A DNA stretch of 64,000 nt from Saccharothrix sp. HUAS TT1 (GTDB lineage: Bacteria > Actinomycetota > Actinomycetes > Mycobacteriales > Pseudonocardiaceae). The stretch lies in assembly GCF_040744945.1 (NCBI RefSeq), contig NZ_CP160453.1:4340001-4404000 (forward strand), written 5' to 3'. Under the pieces are notes generated by a model, which searched no databases, was not told where the DNA came from, and was given only the letters and a program-made list of their open reading frames with translations. The position numbers and the translations under genes are program-made. Positions 9,253 to 17,642 of the stretch are shown here, piece after piece. Numbering within the stretch: position 1 is the stretch's first letter; every line of letters begins with the position of its first letter.

Positions 9253-10611
9253 ATGCAGCGGCGGATCTTCGGCATTGAGACTGAGTTCGGGGTGACCTGC
9301 ACCTTCCACGGGCAGCGCAGGCTGTCCCCGGATGAGGTCGCGCGTTATCTGTTCCGCCGGGTCGTCTCGTGGGGACGCTCGTCGAACGTCTTCCTGCGCA
9401 ACGGCTCTCGGCTCTACCTCGACGTCGGCTCGCACCCCGAGTACGCCACGGCGGAGTGCGACGACCTCGCCCAGCTCGTCACGCACGACAAGGCTGGTGA
9501 GCGGATCCTCGAAGACCTGCTCGTCGACGCCGAGCGCAGGCTCGCCGACGAGGGCATCGGGGGCGACATCTTCCTGTTCAAGAACAACACGGACTCCGCG
9601 GGCAACTCCTACGGTTGCCACGAGAACTACCTGGTCGCGCGGGCGGGGGAGTTCTCCCGCATCGCCGACGTCCTGCTGCCGTTCCTGGTGACCCGGCAGC
9701 TCATCTGCGGCGCGGGCAAGGTGCTCCAGACGCCGCGCGGAGCGGTCTACTGCCTGTCGCAGCGGGCCGAGCACATCTGGGAGGGCGTGTCCAGCGCCAC
9801 CACCCGGTCGCGCCCCATCATCAACACCCGCGACGAGCCGCACGCCGACGCCGAGCGCTACCGGCGGCTGCACGTCATCGTGGGCGACTCGAACATGTCC
9901 GAGGTGACCACGCTGCTCAAGGTGGGCAGCGCCAACCTCGTGCTGGAGATGATCGAGCAGGGCGTCCAGTTCCGCGACTTCAGCCTGGACAACCCGATCC
10001 GCGCGATCCGCGAGATCAGCCACGACCTGACCGGCAGGCGCACCGTGCGGCTGGCGGGCGGCAAGGAGGCGTCGGCGCTGGACATCCAGCGCGAGTACTA
10101 CGAGCGCGCGGTGGAGCACGTCGCCAAGCGCGCGCCGGACCCCATGGCCGAGCGGGTGCTGGAGCTGTGGGGCCGCACGTTGGACGCGGTCGAGGCGGAG
10201 GACCTGTCCAAGATCGACCGCGAGATCGACTGGGCCATCAAGTACCGGCTGATGGAGCGCTACCAGGCCAAGCACGACATGGACCTGTCCAACCCGCGCA
10301 TCGCCCAGCTCGACCTCGCCTACCACGACATCCGGCGCGGCCGGGGCATCTTCGACCTGCTCCAGCGCAAGGACCAGGTCGAACGGATCACCGACGACGG
10401 CGAGATCGAGGCCGCCAAGGACACCCCGCCGCAGACCACGCGGGCCAAGCTGCGCGGTGACTTCATCGCCGCCGCGCAGGCCGCGGGCCGCGACTTCACC
10501 GTCGACTGGGTGCACCTGAAGCTGAACGACCAGGCCCAGCGCACCGTCCTGTGCAAGGACCCGTTCCGCGCGGTGGACGAGCGCGTGGAGCGGCTGATCT
10601 CGTCCCTGTAA
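9253..10611 (+). CDS. pafA: PafA, Pup-protein ligase
   Basis: This 452-residue protein is collinear with mycobacterial PafA. GIETEFGV carries the Mg-ATP-binding Glu; [12 protein letters not shown] has the catalytic Asp (residue 57); [28 protein letters not shown] and [20 protein letters not shown] follow; and the C-terminal domain contains [20 protein letters not shown]. It phosphorylates the C-terminal Glu of Pup and forms the isopeptide bond to lysine. It lacks the Dop loop. It is separated from prcA by the PAP2-kinase gene and from pafB by three unrelated genes. Confidence 0.97.
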   Translation: MQRRIFGIETEFGVTCTFHGQRRLSPDEVARYLFRRVVSWGRSSNVFLRNGSRLYLDVGSHPEYATAECDDLAQLVTHDKAGERILEDLLVDAERRLADEGIGGDIFLFKNNTDSAGNSYGCHENYLVARAGEFSRIADVLLPFLVTRQLICGAGKVLQTPRGAVYCLSQRAEHIWEGVSSATTRSRPIINTRDEPHADAERYRRLHVIVGDSNMSEVTTLLKVGSANLVLEMIEQGVQFRDFSLDNPIRAIREISHDLTGRRTVRLAGGKEASALDIQREYYERAVEHVAKRAPDPMAERVLELWGRTLDAVEAEDLSKIDREIDWAIKYRLMERYQAKHDMDLSNPRIAQLDLAYHDIRRGRGIFDLLQRKDQVERITDDGEIEAAKDTPPQTTRAKLRGDFIAAAQAAGRDFTVDWVHLKLNDQAQRTVLCKDPFRAVDERVERLISSL

Positions 10612-10622
10612 GAGCTGGTCGG

Positions 10623-10650
10623 GAGCCCCGGGCCCGGTGGTCCGGGGCTC
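10623..10650 (+). terminator. Terminator hairpin after pafA
   Basis: A nine-base-pair stem, GAGCCCCGG (10623-10631) with CCGGGGCTC (10642-10650), starts 11 bases after the pafA stop and is followed by TCTTC. Confidence 0.65.
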
Positions 10651-10660
10651 TCTTCAGCCC

Positions 10661-10698
10661 AATTGAAAAAATACTTTTTTACGTACAAGGTGATTTTC
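10661..10698 (+). promoter_or_regulatory. AT-rich promoter/operator island with A6-TAC-T6 inverted repeat
   Basis: This stretch is strikingly AT-rich for the replicon. It contains AAAAAA-TAC-TTTTTT and the 8-bp palindrome TACGTACA-like core just upstream of the ArsR gene. Autoregulation by the ArsR protein is the simplest reading. Confidence 0.4.
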
Positions 10699-10701
10699 GC
10701 G

Positions 10702-11259
10702 ATGAGAGACGTCCTGTACCTGGAGCAGATCGAGCAGGCCGAGGCGCTGCTCAAGCCGCAGCGCATCGAGGTGCTGCGGCAACTGGCCGAGCCGCGCTCG
10801 TGCACCGAGGTCGCGGCGGCGCTCGACCAGACCCCGCAGCGGGTCTACTACCACGTGAAACGCCTGGTCGAAGCCGGTCTGGTGGCCCAGGTGGGCGAAC
10901 GGCGGGTGCGCGGCGTCCACGAGGGCGTCTACCAGGCCGGCGCGCGGTCGTACTGGCTGTCACCGGGCCTGGTCGGCCGGCTCGGGCTGCGCCGCGCCCA
11001 GGACGAGCTGAGCCTGGGCTACCTGCTCGACCTGGTCGAACAGGTCCAGTCGGACATCGCGGGCCTGGACCGGGCCCGCCCCGAGCTGCCGTCGCTGGGC
11101 GTGTCCGGCGACATCAGGGTGCGGCCGGACCAGCGGCAGCAGTTCTTCGACGACCTCAGGACGACCCTGCAGGACCTGTTCGCCCGCTACGGCGGCGCGG
11201 AGGGCGACGCCTTCCGGCTGGCCGTGGCGTGCTACCCGAAGGAGGAGACCGATGAGTGA
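10702..11259 (+). CDS. ArsR-family transcriptional regulator
   Basis: This 185-residue winged-helix protein carries a helix-turn-helix at about residues 15-75: LLKPQRIEVLRQLAEPRSCT, then ALDQTPQRVYYHVKRLVEAGL, typical of the ArsR-like HTH_20/HTH_5 group. No metal-binding Cys cluster is seen, so it is unlikely to be a metal sensor. I chose the ATG at 10702 with AAGGTG upstream; a TTG 13 codons earlier lies in the AT-rich promoter stretch. Its stop overlaps the ATG of the SRPBCC gene, the common ArsR-SRPBCC arrangement in actinobacteria. Confidence 0.8.
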   Translation: MRDVLYLEQIEQAEALLKPQRIEVLRQLAEPRSCTEVAAALDQTPQRVYYHVKRLVEAGLVAQVGERRVRGVHEGVYQAGARSYWLSPGLVGRLGLRRAQDELSLGYLLDLVEQVQSDIAGLDRARPELPSLGVSGDIRVRPDQRQQFFDDLRTTLQDLFARYGGAEGDAFRLAVACYPKEETDE

Positions 11260-12126
11260 GACCGCGGTCCTCCGCGCCCGCACCACCGCGCCCGTCGACC
11301 GGGTGCGCCGGGCGCTCACCGACGCCGGCGAGCTGGGCACGTGGCTGGCCGAGCACGTGGACGTCGAGCTGCCCGACCGGTTCGGGTTCTGAGGCCGCAC
11401 CACGCCGGGGGCGACCGGCCGCGCCAGGTGCTGCGGCACGTGGGCGCGGGTTCGCTGCGCTTCGGCTGGCACGTCGGCGGCGAGGGCACCACCGTCCCCG
11501 TCGACCGGGCCGCCGAGGAGGGCGGCGCCGTGGTCACGCTCGCGCAGAGCCACTTCCCCGGCTGGCGGGAGGCCGTGGCCGAGAGCGGCGTGCTCGGCCA
11601 CCTCCACACCTACTGGCGCCTGTCGCCGGCCAACCTGGTCGACCACGTCGAAGGCCGCCCGCTCACCCCGAAGGTCGACTTCACCACCGCCGAGATGCGC
11701 GGCGAGGTGCTGGTCGGCGCGCCCGTCGAGGCGGTGGCCCGGTCCCTGGTCGACGCCGAGGAGCACTCGCGGTGGTTCGGCGCGAAGATCGACATCGAGG
11801 CGTGGGAGGGCGGCCGGGTCCCCATGGGCGGGTTCGAGATGAACCCGCAGCCGGCCGAGGTGGTCGACTTCGAGCCCGGCAGGAGGATGGGCGTCGACCG
11901 GGGCGGCATGGTGTCCACCCGGGAGCTGGCCGGGTCCGACGGCGGCACGCGGCTCACGTTCGTGCAGAGCGGGTTCGACCCCGGCCTGCCGCCGCACGGC
12001 GCGTGGGCGGGCCGGCTGTCCGGCGTCGCCGAGCTGCGCCGCTACCACGAGCTGGCCGACTGGCGGCCGATCCGGCTCCAGCCGGACGTGCCCGGCCTGC
12101 CCGAGGGCGTGCTCGTCGAGGGCTGG
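11252..12126 (+). pseudogene. SRPBCC (AHSA1-like) protein gene, frameshifted
   Basis: The ATG at 11252 overlaps the ArsR stop and opens a frame of 47 residues that ends at a TGA near 11389-11391 (PDRFGF-stop). The protein then continues in another frame from about 11392: GGDRPRQVLRHVG, then a second SRPBCC lobe (LVGAPVEAVARSLVDAEEHS, WFGAKIDIEAWEGG). Gaining one base near 11391 would join both parts. The second frame has no stop where the domain ends; it runs antisense through the nitroreductase gene to 12945. Intact relatives are small-ligand-binding or Hsp90-activator-like proteins. I set the end at the convergent gene boundary. A sequencing error is possible. Confidence 0.6.
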
Positions 12127-12816
12127 TCACCGGGGGTCGGCCGGCGAGGGCCGGTCGCCGACGAAGACGACCGTCTCGGCCAGCGGCGCCCGACCCGTCC
12201 GCGGGTGGTGCGCCGCGACGTCCTCGTACCCGATCGACACGCCGCAGAAGAGGATCAGCCCCTCCGGCGGCGACAGGACGTCCGCGACCGTCTTCCGGTA
12301 CACCGACCAGGCCATCTGCGGGCAGCTGTGCAGCCCCTCGGCGCGCAGCAGCAGCATGACCGTCTGGAGGAACATGCCGACGTCGGACCACTGGGGCAGG
12401 CCCAGGTCGCGGTCGACGTAGCAGAACAGGGCGGCGGGCGCGCCGAAGCAGTCCCAGTTCCCCGCGGCGGCCCTCTGCCTGGCCTCGACGTCCTCGCGGG
12501 TGACGCCGAGCGAGCCGTAGCGCTGCTCGCCGAAGGCGGCCCGGCGCTCGCGGTACGGCGACCCCAGCGCGGCCGGGTACATCTCGTACTCCCGCTCGTC
12601 CCACGGGTCGCCCGCGACGACCCGCTCACCGGCCCGCTCCTTGATCTCGGCCAGCGGCGTGCCGGTCACCACGTAGGCGTGCCACGGCTGGAGGTTGGAC
12701 CCCGACGGCGACCACGCCGCCGCGGCCAGCACCCGTCGCAGCACCTCGTCCGGCACCGGCCGGTCGGTGAACGCGCGCACCGCCCGCCTGCCGGTGACCG
12801 CCTCGTAGACGTCCAT
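12127..12816 (-). CDS. Nitroreductase family protein
   Basis: This is a 229-residue FMN-dependent nitroreductase-like protein. The N-terminal AVTGRRAVRAFTDRPVPDEV with its Arg pair and AAAWSPSGSNLQPWH match the FMN-binding start of the family, and PQWSDVGMFLQTVMLLLRAEG is the central helix. The family reduces nitro compounds, quinones or related substrates with NAD(P)H. I chose the ATG at 12816 because GGAGGAG ends nine bases before it; the ATG at 12825 is too close to that site. It is divergent from pafB and convergent with the broken SRPBCC gene. Confidence 0.88.
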   Translation of the reverse strand: MDVYEAVTGRRAVRAFTDRPVPDEVLRRVLAAAAWSPSGSNLQPWHAYVVTGTPLAEIKERAGERVVAGDPWDEREYEMYPAALGSPYRERRAAFGEQRYGSLGVTREDVEARQRAAAGNWDCFGAPAALFCYVDRDLGLPQWSDVGMFLQTVMLLLRAEGLHSCPQMAWSVYRKTVADVLSPPEGLILFCGVSIGYEDVAAHHPRTGRAPLAETVVFVGDRPSPADPR

Positions 12817-12895
12817 GGTCCCCATCTCCTCCGCTCGACGCTCCTGTCAAGTGGACGATCGGGGATCGCGGGTTGTGACAGTGTGCCAGATCACC

Positions 12896-12910
12896 GTGAC
12901 CGATGGTCAC
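12896..12910. promoter_or_regulatory. Inverted repeat GTGACC-GAT-GGTCAC
   Basis: Perfect six-base arms around three bases, in the divergent nitroreductase/pafB gap. A similar GGTCAC/GTGACC pair recurs at 32323-32341. Confidence 0.3.
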
Positions 12911-12974
12911 CGAAATGCCTGTTTCGCGAGGTGGGGGGCCGCTGAACGGCGGCCTCCCACCGCTGGCAATCGAC

Positions 12975-12989
12975 TGAATGGACCATTCA
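12975..12989. promoter_or_regulatory. 15-bp palindrome TGAATGG-A-CCATTCA
   Basis: Perfect seven-base arms with a single central base, about 60 bp upstream of pafB. Size and symmetry are like a TetR-type operator. No TetR gene is adjacent. Confidence 0.35.
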
Positions 12990-13035
12990 TCTGCTTCGGG
13001 GGCGGGTATGGCGTCACCCCGCCCCCGTCCGGGGA

Positions 13036-13041
13036 TAGGGT
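13036..13041 (+). promoter_or_regulatory. Candidate -10 of pafB (TAGGGT), leaderless layout
   Basis: TAGGGT ends six bases before the pafB GTG, and there is no Shine-Dalgarno sequence. Confidence 0.4.
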
Positions 13042-13047
13042 TCCGGT

Positions 13048-14034
13048 GTGGCCATCGCACGTGCCGAACGGCTCGTCAACCTGGTGCTGTGCCTGCTCTC
13101 GACCCGGCAGTACCTGACCGCCGAGCGCATCCGCGCCATCGTCCCCGGCTATGCCGACGCACCCACGGACGAGGCGTTCTTCCGCATGTTCGAACGCGAC
13201 AAGACCGAGCTGCGCGACCTCGGCGTGCCGCTGGAGACCGGCCGCAGCGCGGGCTTCGACGCCGTCGACGGCTACCGCATCGCCCGCCGGGACTACGAGC
13301 TCGGCGACATCGACCTGGAACCCGACGAGGCCGCCGCCGTCGCCCTGGCCGCCCGGCTGTGGGACTCGCCGCAGTTCACCGGCGCCGCGCACGGCGCCCT
13401 GATCAAGCTCCGCGCCGCGGGCGTCGACGTCGACCAGGACGTGCACGTGCCGGTCGAGCCGAAGGTCCGCACCAGCGAACCCGCGTTCCCGCCGCTGCTC
13501 GCCGCCGTCCAGGAGGGCCGCGTGGTCGAGTTCGACTACCGCCGCCCGTCACCGGTCGAGGTGCGCGCCCGCACCGTCGAGCCGTGGGGCGTGGTCGCCT
13601 GGCGCGGTCGCTGGTACCTCGTCGGGCACGACCGCGACCGGGACGCGCCGCGCTGCTTCCGGCTGTCCCGCATCGTCGGCGACGTGCGGCTCACCGGCAA
13701 GCCCGGCGCCGTGCAGCGGCCCGACCAGGTCGACCTGCTGTCGTTCGTGGCCCGCACCCAGCCCGCCGCCGACCAGGCGCCCGCCACCGCCGAGCTGTGG
13801 GTGGCCCGCGGCCGGGCGCAGGGCGTGCGCCGCCGGGCCCGCGTCATCGGCACCAGGGACTTCGACGGCGAGCCCGGCGACGTGCTGCGGATCGAGCTGA
13901 GGTTCCCCGACTCGGCCGCGACCTGGATCGCCGGGTTCGGCCCCGACGTGGTGGTGCTGGAGCCCGAAGTGCTGGCCAAGTCCGTGCGGGAGAAGCTGCT
14001 CGGCGCGCTGCGCGGTGCGGGGGTGCGCGCGTGA
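13048..14034 (+). CDS. pafB: PafB, WYL-domain DNA-damage response activator subunit
   Basis: This 328-residue protein has an N-terminal winged helix (residues 1-80, RAERLVNLVLCLLSTRQYLT), a WYL domain at about 150-230 (VVEFDYRRPS, EPWGVVAWRGRWYLVGHDRD, CFRLSRIVGDV) and a WCX-type C-terminal domain. In mycobacteria PafB and PafC form the heterodimer that activates LexA/RecA-independent DNA repair genes. The GTG start follows a TAGGGT box. Its stop overlaps the pafC start (GTGA), so the two proteins are made in a coupled way. Confidence 0.93.
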   Translation: MAIARAERLVNLVLCLLSTRQYLTAERIRAIVPGYADAPTDEAFFRMFERDKTELRDLGVPLETGRSAGFDAVDGYRIARRDYELGDIDLEPDEAAAVALAARLWDSPQFTGAAHGALIKLRAAGVDVDQDVHVPVEPKVRTSEPAFPPLLAAVQEGRVVEFDYRRPSPVEVRARTVEPWGVVAWRGRWYLVGHDRDRDAPRCFRLSRIVGDVRLTGKPGAVQRPDQVDLLSFVARTQPAADQAPATAELWVARGRAQGVRRRARVIGTRDFDGEPGDVLRIELRFPDSAATWIAGFGPDVVVLEPEVLAKSVREKLLGALRGAGVRA

Positions 14035-15002
14035 ACGCCGCCACCGACCGGCTGCCCCGGCTGCTCGCCCTGGTGCCCTACCTGCTGGCCCGCCCCGGCA
14101 TCCCGATCGAGGAGGTCGCCGAGGACTTCGAGGTCACGCCCAAGCAGGTGCGCAAGGACCTCGAACTGCTGTGGATGTGCGGCCTGCCCGGCTACGGCCC
14201 CGGCGACCTGATCGACCTGTCCTTCGAGGGCGACACGGTCACCGTCACCTTCGACGCGGGCATGAGCCGGCCGCTGCGGCTCACCGCCGCGGAGGCCACG
14301 TCGCTGCTGGTGGCGCTGCGCGCGCTGGCCGAGACGCCGGGCGTCGCCGACCAGGACGCCGTGCAGCGCGCGGTGGCCAAGATCGAGGCCGCCGTGGGGC
14401 AGGCCCAGCCCGCCGGGGTGGCCGTCGGCCTGGCCGTCCGGGAGGCCCCGGAGACCGCGCGCGTGCGCGACGCGGTGTCCGACGGCGTGCTGCGCCGCCG
14501 CGCCCTGCACCTGCGCTACTACACCCCGTCGCGCGACGAGGTCACCGAACGCGTCGTCGACCCGATGCGGATGCTGCTGGTCGAGGGCCGCGGCTACCTG
14601 GAGGCGTGGTGCCGCGCCGCAGACGGCGTGCGGCTGTTCCGGCTCGACCGGATCGACGCCGTCGACGTGCTGGCCGAGCCCGCCGCCCCGCCGCCGCACG
14701 CCACCCCCACCGACACGTCGGAGGGGTTGTTCCAACCCGACCCGTCGCAGCGGACGGCCGTGCTGGTGCTCGAACCGGACGCCCGCTGGGTGGCCGAGTA
14801 CTACCCGACGGACGGCCTGGTCGAGCTGGCCGAAGGCCGGGCCAGGGTGCTCATGCGGTACGCCGACACGGCCTGGATGGTGCGCCTGCTGCTCGGCTTG
14901 GGCGGGGAGGTGCACGTCGAGCAGCCGCCCGACCTGGTCGCCGAAGTCGCCCGGCAGGCCGAGGCCGCATTGCGCCGGGCAGATCACCTCCCGGCAACCT
15001 AG
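14031..15002 (+). CDS. pafC: PafC, WYL-domain DNA-damage response activator subunit
   Basis: This 323-residue partner of PafB has a winged helix (residues 1-60, with VTPKQVRKDLELLWMCGLPG as recognition region), a WYL domain at about 145-215 (LRYYTPSRDEVTERVVDPMR, VEGRGYLEAWCRAADGVRLF, LDRID) and a WCX domain at the end (VLVLEPDARWVAEYYPTDG). The GTG overlaps the pafB stop by three bases. The long open frame upstream is a shadow of pafB. Function follows from the family: PafBC directs RNA polymerase to DNA-damage promoters. Confidence 0.93.
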   Translation: MNAATDRLPRLLALVPYLLARPGIPIEEVAEDFEVTPKQVRKDLELLWMCGLPGYGPGDLIDLSFEGDTVTVTFDAGMSRPLRLTAAEATSLLVALRALAETPGVADQDAVQRAVAKIEAAVGQAQPAGVAVGLAVREAPETARVRDAVSDGVLRRRALHLRYYTPSRDEVTERVVDPMRMLLVEGRGYLEAWCRAADGVRLFRLDRIDAVDVLAEPAAPPPHATPTDTSEGLFQPDPSQRTAVLVLEPDARWVAEYYPTDGLVELAEGRARVLMRYADTAWMVRLLLGLGGEVHVEQPPDLVAEVARQAEAALRRADHLPAT

Positions 15003-15008
15003 GGCCAG

Positions 15009-15014
15009 TACGGT
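15009..15014 (+). promoter_or_regulatory. Candidate -10 of the small membrane protein gene (TACGGT), leaderless layout
   Basis: TACGGT ends six bases before the GTG at 15021. It could also drive tatA and tatC. Confidence 0.35.
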
Positions 15015-15020
15015 GGTGCC

Positions 15021-15287
15021 GTGCCGTACTTGCCGATCCTGGCCCTGGTCCTGCTCGGGCTGGTCCTGCTGGTCCTGACCGTCCTGCGAGTCGTCGGACC
15101 CTTGCGCCGCTTCCGCGCCGCAAGCACTCTGGTGGGTGACAGGGTCGGCGACGGCGTCGGTCTGCTGCGGGCGCGCTCTGCCGCGCTCGGAGTGGCCATC
15201 GCCCAACGGCGTCCGGATCACGCCCGCCAGGGCAAGCCCCGCGTACCATCGGTGGACCGGGGGAGACAGGAGGACAACCGTGGGTAA
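15021..15287 (+). CDS. Small single-pass membrane protein
   Basis: This 88-residue product has one N-terminal membrane helix (about residues 3-27, rich in Leu/Val), then a basic, hydrophilic tail. I do not recognise a family. The GTG start sits in the leaderless layout described for other genes here. Its last seven bases overlap the tatA start, so it is probably co-transcribed and translationally coupled with tatA. That position raises the possibility of a link to the Tat pathway, but nothing in the sequence proves it. Confidence 0.6.
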   Translation: MPYLPILALVLLGLVLLVLTVLRVVGPLRRFRAASTLVGDRVGDGVGLLRARSAALGVAIAQRRPDHARQGKPRVPSVDRGRQEDNRG

Positions 15288-15651
15288 CCTCGGACCAACC
15301 GAACTGATCATCATCGCCGTGGTGATCATCCTGCTGTTCGGCGCGAAGAAGCTGCCCGACATGGCCCGCTCGATCGGCCGCTCGGCGAAGATCCTCAAGG
15401 CCGAGACCAAGGGCCTGCGCAACGAGGACGACCCGCAGCAGCAGGCCACCACCGCGCAGCAGGTCCCCGCGCCGCAGCAGCTGCCGGTCGCCCAGCCGGT
15501 GGTCCAGCAGCCCGTCGCCCAGCAGCCCGTGGTCCAGCCCCAGGTCGCGCAGCCGGTCACGCCGCCGCAGCCGCAGGTGACCCAGCCGCAGGTCGCCCAG
15601 CCCATCGAGCAGTCCGCGCAGAACCTGCAGAACAAGCAGAACACCAACTAG
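15280..15651 (+). CDS. tatA: TatA, twin-arginine translocase pore subunit
   Basis: This 123-residue protein has a short N-terminal membrane helix (LIIIAVVIILLFGAKKLPD), the hinge with the conserved FG, and the amphipathic helix MARSIGRSAKILKAETKG, which together define TatA. GTG at 15280 follows AGGAGG by six bases. The remaining 75 residues are an unusual Gln/Pro/Val-rich tail with repeats such as QPVVQQPVAQQPVVQP, ending in a Gln/Asn stretch. TatA oligomerises in the inner membrane to pass folded proteins recruited by TatC. Confidence 0.95.
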   Translation: MGNLGPTELIIIAVVIILLFGAKKLPDMARSIGRSAKILKAETKGLRNEDDPQQQATTAQQVPAPQQLPVAQPVVQQPVAQQPVVQPQVAQPVTPPQPQVTQPQVAQPIEQSAQNLQNKQNTN

Positions 15652-15687
15652 AGCCGCGTCAACAAGAGCCGAAGGACGGTCCGCACG

Positions 15688-16689
15688 GTGGGGGCAAGTC
15701 CGGTCCGGTGGTGGGCCCAAGTCCGGGAGCGCCGCAAGATCACGAGCCGTCGGGGCAACCCGGACGGCACCATGTCGCTGAAGGACCACCTCTACGAGCT
15801 GCGGCGCAGGCTCGGGTGGGCGCTGCTGTTCATCTCGGGCGGCGCGATCTTCGGCTTCATCTGGTGGGAGTGGAACATCTTCGGCCTGCCGGACCTGGGC
15901 GACGTCGTCGTCGACCCCTACTGCGCGATCCCGGAGACCCAGCGGCTCACCCAGCAGGGGCAGGGCTGCCAGCTGCTGCAGACCAAGCCGTTCGAGATCT
16001 TCATGATCCGGCTCAAGGTCGGCGCGGGCGCGGGCATGGCGCTGACCGCGCCGCTGTGGCTCTACCAGGTGTGGCGGTTCATCTCGCCCGGCCTGTACGC
16101 CAAGGAGCGGCGCTTCGCGGTCGTGTTCGTGGCCATCGCGTCGGTGCTGTTCGTCGCGGGCGCCACGCTGGCGTTCTACGTGGTCCCGCAGGGCCTGGAG
16201 GTGCTGGTCGGCTTCGGTGACGAGAAGTTCATCACCGCGCTGACCGCGGGGGAGTACGTCAGCTTCCTCGTCGCGCTGCTGCTGATCTTCGGGGTGAGCT
16301 TCGAGCTGCCGCTGATCGTGGTGATGCTCAACCAGGTCGGCGTGGTCAGCTACGCGAAGCTGCACAAGTGGCGGCGCGGCATCGTGTTCGCCCTGTTCAT
16401 CTTCGCCGCGGTCGCGACGCCGGGCACCGACCCGTTCTCGATGGTCGCCCTGGCCATCGCGCTCACCCTGCTGTTCGAGGTGGCGATCCAGATCGCCCGG
16501 GTGCACGACCGGCGGGCCGAGCGCAGGCGCAAGGCCGAGGGCCTGGACGACGTGCCGGACGACGAGGCCGCGCCGTTCGACTACACGCCGTCGCCGGAAC
16601 CCGTGGCGTCACCCGAACCGGTGCCGACGCCGGACCCGGTGGCCGCGCCGGAGACCTCCGGACGCGCCCGCTACGACGACGTGACCTGA
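15688..16689 (+). CDS. tatC: TatC, twin-arginine translocase receptor subunit
   Basis: This 333-residue polytopic protein has six predicted helices between residues 38 and 265. GTMSLKDHLYELRRRLGWA is the conserved cytoplasmic entry that binds twin-arginine signal peptides, and FISPGLYAKERRF and GVSFELPLIVVMLNQVGVV are family signatures. The C-terminal tail (residues 275-333) is Pro/Glu-rich with repeated PEPV/PDPV units. The GTG at 15688 gives about 25 residues before the conserved core. Together with TatA this is a TatAC system; no tatB is visible in the window. Confidence 0.95.
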   Translation: MGASPVRWWAQVRERRKITSRRGNPDGTMSLKDHLYELRRRLGWALLFISGGAIFGFIWWEWNIFGLPDLGDVVVDPYCAIPETQRLTQQGQGCQLLQTKPFEIFMIRLKVGAGAGMALTAPLWLYQVWRFISPGLYAKERRFAVVFVAIASVLFVAGATLAFYVVPQGLEVLVGFGDEKFITALTAGEYVSFLVALLLIFGVSFELPLIVVMLNQVGVVSYAKLHKWRRGIVFALFIFAAVATPGTDPFSMVALAIALTLLFEVAIQIARVHDRRAERRRKAEGLDDVPDDEAAPFDYTPSPEPVASPEPVPTPDPVAAPETSGRARYDDVT

Positions 16690-16719
16690 GCGAGATCACC
16701 TGATCCGGTGAAGCCTTTG

Positions 16720-16725
16720 TAGGCT
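16720..16725 (+). promoter_or_regulatory. Candidate -10 of the lipid kinase gene (TAGGCT), leaderless layout
   Basis: TAGGCT ends eight bases before the ATG at 16734, with no Shine-Dalgarno sequence. Confidence 0.35.
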
Positions 16726-16733
16726 TCCCGACC

Positions 16734-17642
16734 ATGTCGACGTCAACGCGGGCGGCCCTGCTGGTGAACCCCACCTCGGGCAAGGGCAGGGCCGGCCGCA
16801 TGGCGGGCACCGTCGCCGAACGGCTGCGCGACGTGGTCGACCACCTGGACCTGCACGTCGCGCCCACCGCCGCCGGCACCGCCGACCTGGCGCGCCGCGC
16901 CGTGGCCGACGGCGTGGACGTGCTGGTGGTCCTCGGCGGCGACGGCGGCGCCCACCTGGCCGTGCAGGCGTGCGCCGGGTCCTCGACCGCGCTCGCCGTG
17001 GTGCCCGCCGGCACCGGCAACGACCTGGCCACCGCCCTCGGCACCACCTCGCTGGACGACGTGGTCACCGCCCTGCGCGAGGGCTCCCGCGGCCCGCTCG
17101 ACCTCGGCCGCGTCGAGGGCGGGCCGTGGTTCGCCACCGTGCTGTGCGCGGGCTTCGACTCGGCGGTCAACGAGCGGGCGAACGCGATGCGCTGGCCCGC
17201 CGGACCCCGCCGCTACGACCTGGCGATCCTGGCCGAGCTGGCCGCGCTGCGACCGCGGCGCCTGGTGGTCGAGACCGAGGACGACGTGCTGGAGCTGGAC
17301 GCGCTGCTGGTCGCGGTCGGCAACACCACCAGCTACGGCGGCGGCATCCCCGTCTGCCCGGACGCCTCCACCACCGACGGCCTGTTCGACCTGACCGTGG
17401 TGCGCGCCACGCCCCGCCGCACCCTGCTGCGGATGCTGCCCACCCTGCGCACCGGGCGGCACGTCGACCACCCCGCGGTGCGCACGCTGCGCGCCCGTTC
17501 CGTGCGGCTGTCCGGGCCGCCCTGGGTGGCCTACGCCGACGGCGAGCGGCTGAGCGAGGTCCCGCTGACCGCGACGTGCGTCCCGGGCGCCCTCACCGCC
17601 GTGACCCGCGCCGCCGCCGGTCCCGTCACCGGTGCCGGCTGA
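16734..17642 (+). CDS. Diacylglycerol kinase family lipid kinase
   Basis: This 302-residue soluble kinase carries ALLVNPTSGKGRAG, VLGGDGGAHLAVQ and VVPAGTGNDLATALG, the nucleotide and catalytic signatures of the DgkB/YegS family, which phosphorylates diacylglycerol or related lipids at the membrane surface. A C-terminal beta domain contains PPWVAYADGERLSEVPLT. It stands between tatC and helY. It is the second lipid kinase in this locus, after the PAP2 fusion at 7738-9159. Its 3' end overlaps the convergent hypothetical gene by 17 bases. Confidence 0.92.
   Translation: MSTSTRAALLVNPTSGKGRAGRMAGTVAERLRDVVDHLDLHVAPTAAGTADLARRAVADGVDVLVVLGGDGGAHLAVQACAGSSTALAVVPAGTGNDLATALGTTSLDDVVTALREGSRGPLDLGRVEGGPWFATVLCAGFDSAVNERANAMRWPAGPRRYDLAILAELAALRPRRLVVETEDDVLELDALLVAVGNTTSYGGGIPVCPDASTTDGLFDLTVVRATPRRTLLRMLPTLRTGRHVDHPAVRTLRARSVRLSGPPWVAYADGERLSEVPLTATCVPGALTAVTRAAAGPVTGAG

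Noticed and set aside
11341..12945. A single long protein fusing the SRPBCC C-terminus to more sequence
   Set aside because: The part after about 12126 is antisense to the nitroreductase, which has its own full set of motifs; the fusion is a missing-stop artefact.
12978..14030. The extended N-terminal part of the open frame that contains pafC
   Set aside because: It overlaps pafB in another frame and has no domain; the GTG at 14031 fits the PafC N-terminus.
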